A stretch of DNA of 9,100 bases from Candidatus Wolframiiraptor sp. (GTDB lineage Archaea; Thermoproteota; Nitrososphaeria_A; Caldarchaeales; Wolframiiraptoraceae), in NCBI GenBank assembly GCA_003660635.1, contig QMUP01000022.1:1-9100 (forward strand). The letters run 5' to 3'. The position numbers and the translations under genes were made by a program. The notes beneath the pieces were generated by a model. It searched no databases and was not told the DNA's origin. It saw only the letters and a list, made by a program, of their open reading frames with translations. Below are positions 5,727-9,100 of the stretch, piece by piece; within the stretch, counting starts at the first letter, position 1; the number at the start of each line of letters is the position of its first letter.

Positions 5727-7022
5727 TCACGGGTAAACCCTTGCCGGCGTCCTCGGGAATAAGCAGGCGTCTCTGATGTGTTCTAATTTTAGAAGCCACC
5801 AGAGCATTCTCTCTACCCCGAGTCCGAAGCCGCTGTGTGGGACCGGTCCGAAACGCCTCAGGTCGAGATACCACTTGTAATCGTCGGGATTCAATCCCTC
5901 CTCCCGTATCCTTTCCATCAATTGATTGTAATCGTGAATCCTCTGGCCTCCGCCCACAACTTCCCCGAACCCACCCGGAGTCAGCAGATCTGCGTTTCTA
6001 CATACGGATGGATTAGATGGATCGGGCATGTGATAGAAGGCCTTTGCCTCCTTCGGCCAGTGGGTAACAAAAAATGGCTTTTCAAACTCTTTTGACAGCT
6101 CCCTTTCCTCATCGGCCCCGAAGTCGTCGCCCCACTCGATTTGAAAGCCCTTCTTTCTCAGGATCTCGAGGGCCTCCGAATACTTTATCCTAGGATATGG
6201 GGGTTTAGCGACCTCCGGGTCTATCTTCACGTTGAGCAGTTCAAGCTCCTTCTGGGCGGATTCGCAGACCCCTAAGACCATGGAATAGAACAATTCCTCG
6301 ATGATCTTCAGTAGGTCCTCTAGTTCCGCGTAAGCGATCTCGGCTTCAAGGTGCCAGAACTCGGTGAGATGTCTCCTAGTCCTGCTCAGCTCAGCCCTGA
6401 AGCTGGGTTGGATGCTGTATACCTTTTCTAGGCTATAGATGGCGGCTTCTTGGTAGAATTGAGAACTCTGAGTTAGATAGACTTCTCTGCCGAAATAGTC
6501 TACCTTGAATAACGTCGCCCCACCTTCAACCGCGGCGGTTATAAAGCTCGGGCAATGTATCTCGACGAAGCCGTGTTCTTGGAACCATTTCCTAGCGGCG
6601 TTTAAGAGCGCGGCCCGTATCTTCATTATCGCGGCGACCCTAGGGCTCCTTATGTGGAGATGCCTGTTGTCGAGTATGAACTTCACCTTAACCCCCTTCT
6701 TTATTGGGAAGTCATCTATGCTTTGTCCGATAACCTCTAAGCTTTTGCACTGGATCTCGACGCCGTTCGGTGCCCTGGGATCACGCCTGACGAGGCCCCT
6801 AACCTTTATCGCGGATTCTTGTTTTAATTCATCTGCGGCTTGGAAGCATTCCTCCGGGACCTGCCCCTTCTTCACCGCGACCTGTATTATTCCCGTCCTA
6901 TCTCTCAGATCTATGAAGATGAGCCCTCCATGTACCCTCTTATTCCTAACCCAGCCCAGCAGCTCGACCTCGCTCCCTTCAGGGGACCTCAAAGCATCCT
7001 CGACGTAGAAGTCCTTCAGCAT
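5727..7022 (-). CDS. asnS: Asparaginyl-tRNA synthetase (class IIb)
   Basis: This enzyme charges tRNA(Asn) with asparagine in the cytoplasm. It has 431 residues, the usual archaeal length. An N-terminal OB-fold anticodon-binding domain (about 18-100, with GWVRNKRVHGGLIFIDLRD) is followed by the class II catalytic core: motif 1 near 148-160 (EHGFVEIHCPSF), motif 2 from F198 (FRAE, R199/E201, then TEFWHLEAE), and motif 3 GFGLGVERM with R405 near the C-terminus, ending FPRTPARVYP. AsnRS rather than AspRS is supported by LTQSSQFYQEA, EFWHLEAEIAY and WPKEAKAFYHMPDP, and by the archaeal AsnRS-like C-terminus. The OB domain separates it from the archaeal asparagine synthetase-related paralog, which lacks it. 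It follows the MetRS-beta-like gene by 70 nt on the same strand, so an operon is likely. The GGTGG site is only 1 nt from the ATG, so ribosome binding is unclear. Confidence 0.93.
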   Translation of the reverse strand: MLKDFYVEDALRSPEGSEVELLGWVRNKRVHGGLIFIDLRDRTGIIQVAVKKGQVPEECFQAADELKQESAIKVRGLVRRDPRAPNGVEIQCKSLEVIGQSIDDFPIKKGVKVKFILDNRHLHIRSPRVAAIMKIRAALLNAARKWFQEHGFVEIHCPSFITAAVEGGATLFKVDYFGREVYLTQSSQFYQEAAIYSLEKVYSIQPSFRAELSRTRRHLTEFWHLEAEIAYAELEDLLKIIEELFYSMVLGVCESAQKELELLNVKIDPEVAKPPYPRIKYSEALEILRKKGFQIEWGDDFGADEERELSKEFEKPFFVTHWPKEAKAFYHMPDPSNPSVCRNADLLTPGGFGEVVGGGQRIHDYNQLMERIREEGLNPDDYKWYLDLRRFGPVPHSGFGLGVERMLWWLLKLEHIRDACLFPRTPARVYP

Positions 7023-7092
7023 GCCACCCTAACCCAGTCAAGATGAGAATTCGCCACCTTTTTTGCATTTGTCGCTTCCTCGGAGGCGTCGG

Positions 7093-7422
7093 CTAATAGA
7101 CCTTGCAGCCGTCGGGGACCTCTTTTTCCGGGATCAGGGGTGTCACGTTATTCTCGTCGACGACCGCCGCTAACATCATGCATTCTGAGGTGACCCCACG
7201 GATCTTCTTCGGCTTTAGATTGACCACGAACGCGAATTGCTTTCCCACGAAATATTCTGGGTCGTAGATATGGCCAAGACCGGCGATTGACTGCTTCTGG
7301 TATTGACCGAAGTCCACCGTCAACTTCAGCAGCTTTGTAGCCCCTTCAACCCTCTCCGCGGAAATAACGCGCCCAATTCTTATGTCAAGCTTCTGAAAAT
7401 CGGAAAAATCAACCTGTGCCAT
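7093..7422 (-). CDS. metG: Stand-alone tRNA-binding OB-fold protein, MetRS beta-subunit-like
   Basis: This 109-residue protein is a single tRNA_bind (EMAP-II/Trbp111/MetG C-terminal type) domain. Recognised stretches are DFQKLDIRIGRVISAERVEG near the N-terminus, QSIAGLGHIYDPEYFVGKQF in the middle, and NLKPKKIRGVTSECMMLAA towards the C-terminus. In archaea such stand-alone domains are usually annotated as the methionyl-tRNA synthetase beta subunit; they dimerise and bind tRNA structure. No MetRS catalytic subunit is in the window, so the symbol rests on family convention, and a CsaA/Trbp111-like role is the alternative. ATG 7422 is preceded by GGTGG. It lies upstream of asnS on the same strand and is divergent from the Lys-rich protein gene. 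Confidence 0.85.
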   Translation of the reverse strand: MAQVDFSDFQKLDIRIGRVISAERVEGATKLLKLTVDFGQYQKQSIAGLGHIYDPEYFVGKQFAFVVNLKPKKIRGVTSECMMLAAVVDENNVTPLIPEKEVPDGCKVY

Positions 7423-7460
7423 CCCGCCACCACACCTAACTATTATTACAGCTTGTAGGA

Positions 7461-7469
7461 GTTAATATC
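7461..7469 (-). promoter_or_regulatory. Possible TATA box for the metG-like/asnS pair
   Basis: On the minus strand GATATTAAC centred near 7465 predicts transcription start near 7440, giving a leader of about 18 nt before ATG 7422. It is the best TATA-like match in the divergent gap, but its BRE is not A-rich. Confidence 0.3.
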
Positions 7470-7520
7470 GGTTCCGAAAAGTTGGTTCGAAATTTCACCC
7501 CTAATTTTTTCCGAAAATTT

Positions 7521-7529
7521 TTTATATAA
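7521..7529 (+). promoter_or_regulatory. Strong archaeal promoter for the Lys-rich protein gene
   Basis: CCGAAAATT followed by TTTATATAA is a near-consensus BRE plus TATA box, the best in the window. It predicts transcription start near 7550, with a leader of about 15 nt that contains GGTGA (7552-7556), 8 nt from ATG 7565. A second TATA-like ATTTAAAT lies at 7540-7547 but is too close to the ATG to be the main element. High expression is inferred. Confidence 0.65.
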
Positions 7530-7564
7530 CTCGGATGTATTTAAATCGTCGGGTGAAGGTCTAA

Positions 7565-7795
7565 ATGGCACGTAAGAGAGCGAAGAAGACCACAAAGAAG
7601 AGAGCAAAGAAGAGGGGTACGAAGAAGACTAGCAGGAAGAAGACTACAAAGAAGCGTAAGGCTAAGAAGAAGAAACCGGCCAAAAAGAAGAAGGCTGCTA
7701 GAAAGAAGACTACAAAGAAGAAGACGGCTAGAAAGAAGGCTAAGCCAAAGGCTGAAGCAGCCCCCGCTCCCCAAGAAGCTATTGAGAGTATCTAA
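7565..7795 (+). CDS. Small Lys/Arg/Ala/Thr-rich protein, histone H1-tail-like
   Basis: The product has 76 residues; by my count 31 are Lys and 8 are Arg, so about half is basic. Thr, Ala and Pro fill the rest, as in the C-terminal tails of eukaryotic H1 and in bacterial H1-like proteins (HctB, AlgP-type). Residues 2-62 are basic repeats; RKKTTKK occurs at 24-30 and again at 46-52, 22 residues apart. The last 14 residues (63-76) are uncharged to acidic (AEAAPAPQEAIESI). There is no globular domain, histone fold or Alba motif. A role in binding DNA, RNA or another polyanion is inferred from composition only. A strong promoter and a good GGTGA site point to an abundant protein. It could also be a ribosome- or RNA-associated basic protein. 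Confidence 0.7.
   Translation: MARKRAKKTTKKRAKKRGTKKTSRKKTTKKRKAKKKKPAKKKKAARKKTTKKKTARKKAKPKAEAAPAPQEAIESI
7637..7720 (+). repeat. Exact 18-nt direct repeat inside the Lys-rich gene
   Basis: AAGAAGACTACAAAGAAG occurs at 7637-7654 and again at 7703-7720, 66 nt (22 codons) apart and in frame. Identity of the codons, including the ACT ACA pair, suggests internal duplication or gene conversion instead of independent use of Lys and Thr codons. Confidence 0.7.
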
Positions 7796-7827
7796 ATCGG
7801 TTTAAACGTTTGAAACATCCCCTAACC

Positions 7828-7847
7828 TTTTTCTAATTTCGAATTAG
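7828..7847 (+). terminator. T-tract and small stem-loop between convergent genes
   Basis: TTTTT (7828-7832) lies about 33 nt after the stop of the Lys-rich gene and is followed by a perfect 6-bp inverted repeat, CTAATT and AATTAG, around a TCG loop (7833-7847). The T-tract fits archaeal termination for the plus-strand gene. The AT-rich stem is weak and may be incidental. Confidence 0.4.
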
Positions 7848-7851
7848 TTCC

Positions 7852-8394
7852 TCAGAAGAAGTACGCGTCTTCTTCGACTCTGGCTCGCTTAACCATCTTA
7901 CTTTGAATTAACTGCATTAGTTCTCCAGTTAATGCGGATGACGCCGTGGGCAGCGTGAGGATCAACGCCAGGTCTATTGGCCTTGAAACTAAGTCGGTGG
8001 CCATGTTATTTGCGGCAGAAAGCCAGCTCAGGTAGTCTGGCCAAGCCGGAGCCGATAGGAAGAGTGAGGCAATCCACAAAATAAGTATGGTTGAGGCCGC
8101 CAGAAACATCGCCTTCGCCCCGCCGCCGAGGCCCCTCGTTACGACGCCGACTATGCAGGCTACCCCGACCCAGATCATCAGCGGGAGGATCCCGTAGACC
8201 TGGCTGCCCCCGATTACGGGCAGGCCTAGGAGTGATGAAACCGGTGTTAGAAGAGGGGTATATGTCTTTAACAGGACTATGAAGAGATTGAATTGATTGG
8301 TGGAGGCTGTTTCTAGGCCCCCGTAGTTGAGGAGGAGACCTGATAAGGTTAGGAGACCTATCCCCAGTCCATAGCCGCTCAGCGCCTTAGGCAT
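7852..8394 (-). CDS. Integral membrane protein of unknown function
   Basis: I do not recognise this 180-residue protein. It has about four hydrophobic segments: near 5-24 (GYGLGIGLLTLSGLLLNYGG), 67-87 (YGILPLMIWVGVACIVGVVT), 94-115 (AKAMFLAASTILILWIASLF) and 138-158 (PIDLALILTLPTASSALTGEL). A loop of about 40 residues lies between the first two. The C-terminal tail (KMVKRARVEEDAYFF) is charged and, by the positive-inside rule, probably cytoplasmic. No catalytic motif is seen. ATG 8394 is the start used; there is no strong Shine-Dalgarno site, but a TATA-like element about 34 nt upstream would give a short leader. It lies 113 nt after the ligase gene on the same strand and converges on the Lys-rich gene. 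Confidence 0.7.
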   Translation of the reverse strand: MPKALSGYGLGIGLLTLSGLLLNYGGLETASTNQFNLFIVLLKTYTPLLTPVSSLLGLPVIGGSQVYGILPLMIWVGVACIVGVVTRGLGGGAKAMFLAASTILILWIASLFLSAPAWPDYLSWLSAANNMATDLVSRPIDLALILTLPTASSALTGELMQLIQSKMVKRARVEEDAYFF

Positions 8395-8423
8395 ATTCCG
8401 CGTTCCACTCAGGAGCTGGTATC

Positions 8424-8432
8424 CAAAAAAGT
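8424..8432 (-). promoter_or_regulatory. Possible promoter for the membrane protein gene
   Basis: On the minus strand GGAAACTTTTTTGG resembles the BRE/TATA layout used elsewhere in the window. It would start transcription near 8403, about 9 nt before the ATG. If real, the membrane gene is transcribed apart from the ligase. Confidence 0.3.
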
Positions 8433-8507
8433 TTCCTTGTAGCCGGCGGCTGGTCTTATCCTGAGATCTTTTGGTAGATACGGGGGTAATTTCCCGCCTT
8501 TTTCGTT

Positions 8508-9100
8508 TTAGCTCAATGGGCGACCTCTGGATCCAAGGATTACGGATTCGCTTGGTAGGCGCTTCCTCTCAAATTGTTTTAAGTATAGTTCCCTAATTTT
8601 CTGAATTGTATCTGCCTCTTCAGGCCGTTTATCATCCCTTATCCTTATTATCCTCGCGAATCTCAGGGCGTAACCTGACCTGTATTTCGGGCTCCTCTGG
8701 ATTTCGTTGTAAGCGACCTCAACCACTATCTTCGGTCTGACCTTCACCGTGTAGCCGTCGTCCTCCAGCTTGAGTTCGAGGAGCCTCTTCGTCATCCACT
8801 CAAATTCGTCATCGGTTAAACCCTTGAAGGTCTTCCCCACGACTTCAAAGCCCCCGGTTTCGGGATTATATGCCGCTAAATGATAATTGCTTAGCCAGCC
8901 CGTTCGCCTCCCATGCCCCCAATCGGCGGCGACTATAACCAAGTCTAAGTTCTCGGCGGGCTTCAGTTTTAACCAAAGCTTTTCTCTCCTGCCAGGTCTG
9001 TAGGGCGAGTCGAGCTTCTTAATCATCAACCCCTCATGGCCCTCGCTGATCGCGCGTTCCAAGAATTTAACGACCTCATCGGGGTCTGAGGTGACGATCA
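8508..9100 (-). CDS. lig: ATP-dependent DNA ligase, C-terminal part (5' end outside window)
   Basis: This enzyme seals nicks in duplex DNA through an AMP intermediate. The frame is open to the window edge; about 196 C-terminal residues are visible, roughly a third of an archaeal or LigB-type ligase. The adenylation-site Lys (motif I) lies outside. Seen here are motif IV (HEGLMIK), motif V (KLWLKLK), and a C-terminal OB-fold domain with WGHGRRTGWLSN, GKTFKGLTDDEFEWMTKR, VRPKIVVEVAYNEIQRS and the motif VI region ALRFARIIRIRDDK, followed by EEADT. From memory, these OB-domain stretches resemble actinobacterial LigB more than the common archaeal replicative ligase, which has FYGKGRR-like and GSGF-like sequence at these places. 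The protein ends with a short tail after the helix ELYLKQF. It lies upstream of the membrane protein gene on the same strand. Confidence 0.92.
   Translation of the reverse strand, partial: IVTSDPDEVVKFLERAISEGHEGLMIKKLDSPYRPGRREKLWLKLKPAENLDLVIVAADWGHGRRTGWLSNYHLAAYNPETGGFEVVGKTFKGLTDDEFEWMTKRLLELKLEDDGYTVKVRPKIVVEVAYNEIQRSPKYRSGYALRFARIIRIRDDKRPEEADTIQKIRELYLKQFERKRLPSESVILGSRGRPLS

Noticed and set aside
6505..7008. 167-codon plus-strand open frame opposite asnS
   Set aside because: It is the antisense of conserved AsnRS sequence and has no family resemblance or ribosome site.
7541..7774. Leu/Ser/Cys-rich minus-strand open frame opposite the Lys-rich gene
   Set aside because: AAG/AGA codons read backwards give CTT/TCT. 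The promoter and ribosome site support the plus strand only.
1..9100. CRISPR array, transposon, prophage or tRNA genes
   Set aside because: I found no regularly spaced repeats, transposase-like frames, terminal inverted repeats or cloverleaf-like sequences on either strand.

Overview
This 9.1 kb window reads as chromosomal DNA from an archaeon, probably a thermophilic lineage on the Thermoproteota side; I cannot place it more finely. The reasons are archaeal promoters (purine-rich BRE followed by a TATA box about 25 nt before a short leader), Shine-Dalgarno sites of the GGTGGTG/GGTGA type, a membrane-anchored ABC substrate-binding protein with a Thr-rich stalk, a stand-alone MetRS-beta-like OB-fold protein, an archaeal-size AsnRS and an ATP-dependent DNA ligase. 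I see no rRNA, tRNA, CRISPR array, insertion sequence or prophage gene, and no gene-free stretch longer than 300 bases.

Positions 1-4735 hold a complete-looking branched-chain amino acid (LIV/HAAT family) ABC importer in two divergent arms. The minus arm is livH then livM (cut by the left edge). The plus arm is livK, livG and livF (binding protein and two ATPases). The divergent promoters lie in about 120 bp between livH and livK. A notable point is livF: its conserved N-terminus has no ATG, GTG or TTG, and it lies in the same frame as livG, directly after the livG TGA. An ACG (or ATA) start behind a strong GGGGGGTGA site is the simplest reading.

Positions 4764-5495 encode a winged-helix plus PD-(D/E)XK (Mrr-like) nuclease-like protein in the same direction as livF. 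Next comes a gene of about 30 codons (5592-5684) for an extremely acidic miniprotein with aromatic residues at exact 7-residue spacing. It has its own TATA box.

Positions 5727-7422 (minus) are a translation pair: the MetRS-beta-like tRNA-binding protein followed by asparaginyl-tRNA synthetase. Divergent to them, behind the best TATA box of the window, is a 76-residue Lys/Arg/Ala/Thr protein resembling the C-terminal tail of histone H1 (7565-7795). It converges on a minus-strand membrane protein of unknown function (7852-8394). Upstream of that, and cut by the right edge, is the C-terminal third of an ATP-dependent DNA ligase whose sequence recalls actinobacterial LigB.

The best candidates for undescribed biology are the poly-Glu heptad miniprotein, the H1-tail-like polycation and the non-canonical livF start. 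I see no convincing new multi-gene defence or mobile system.
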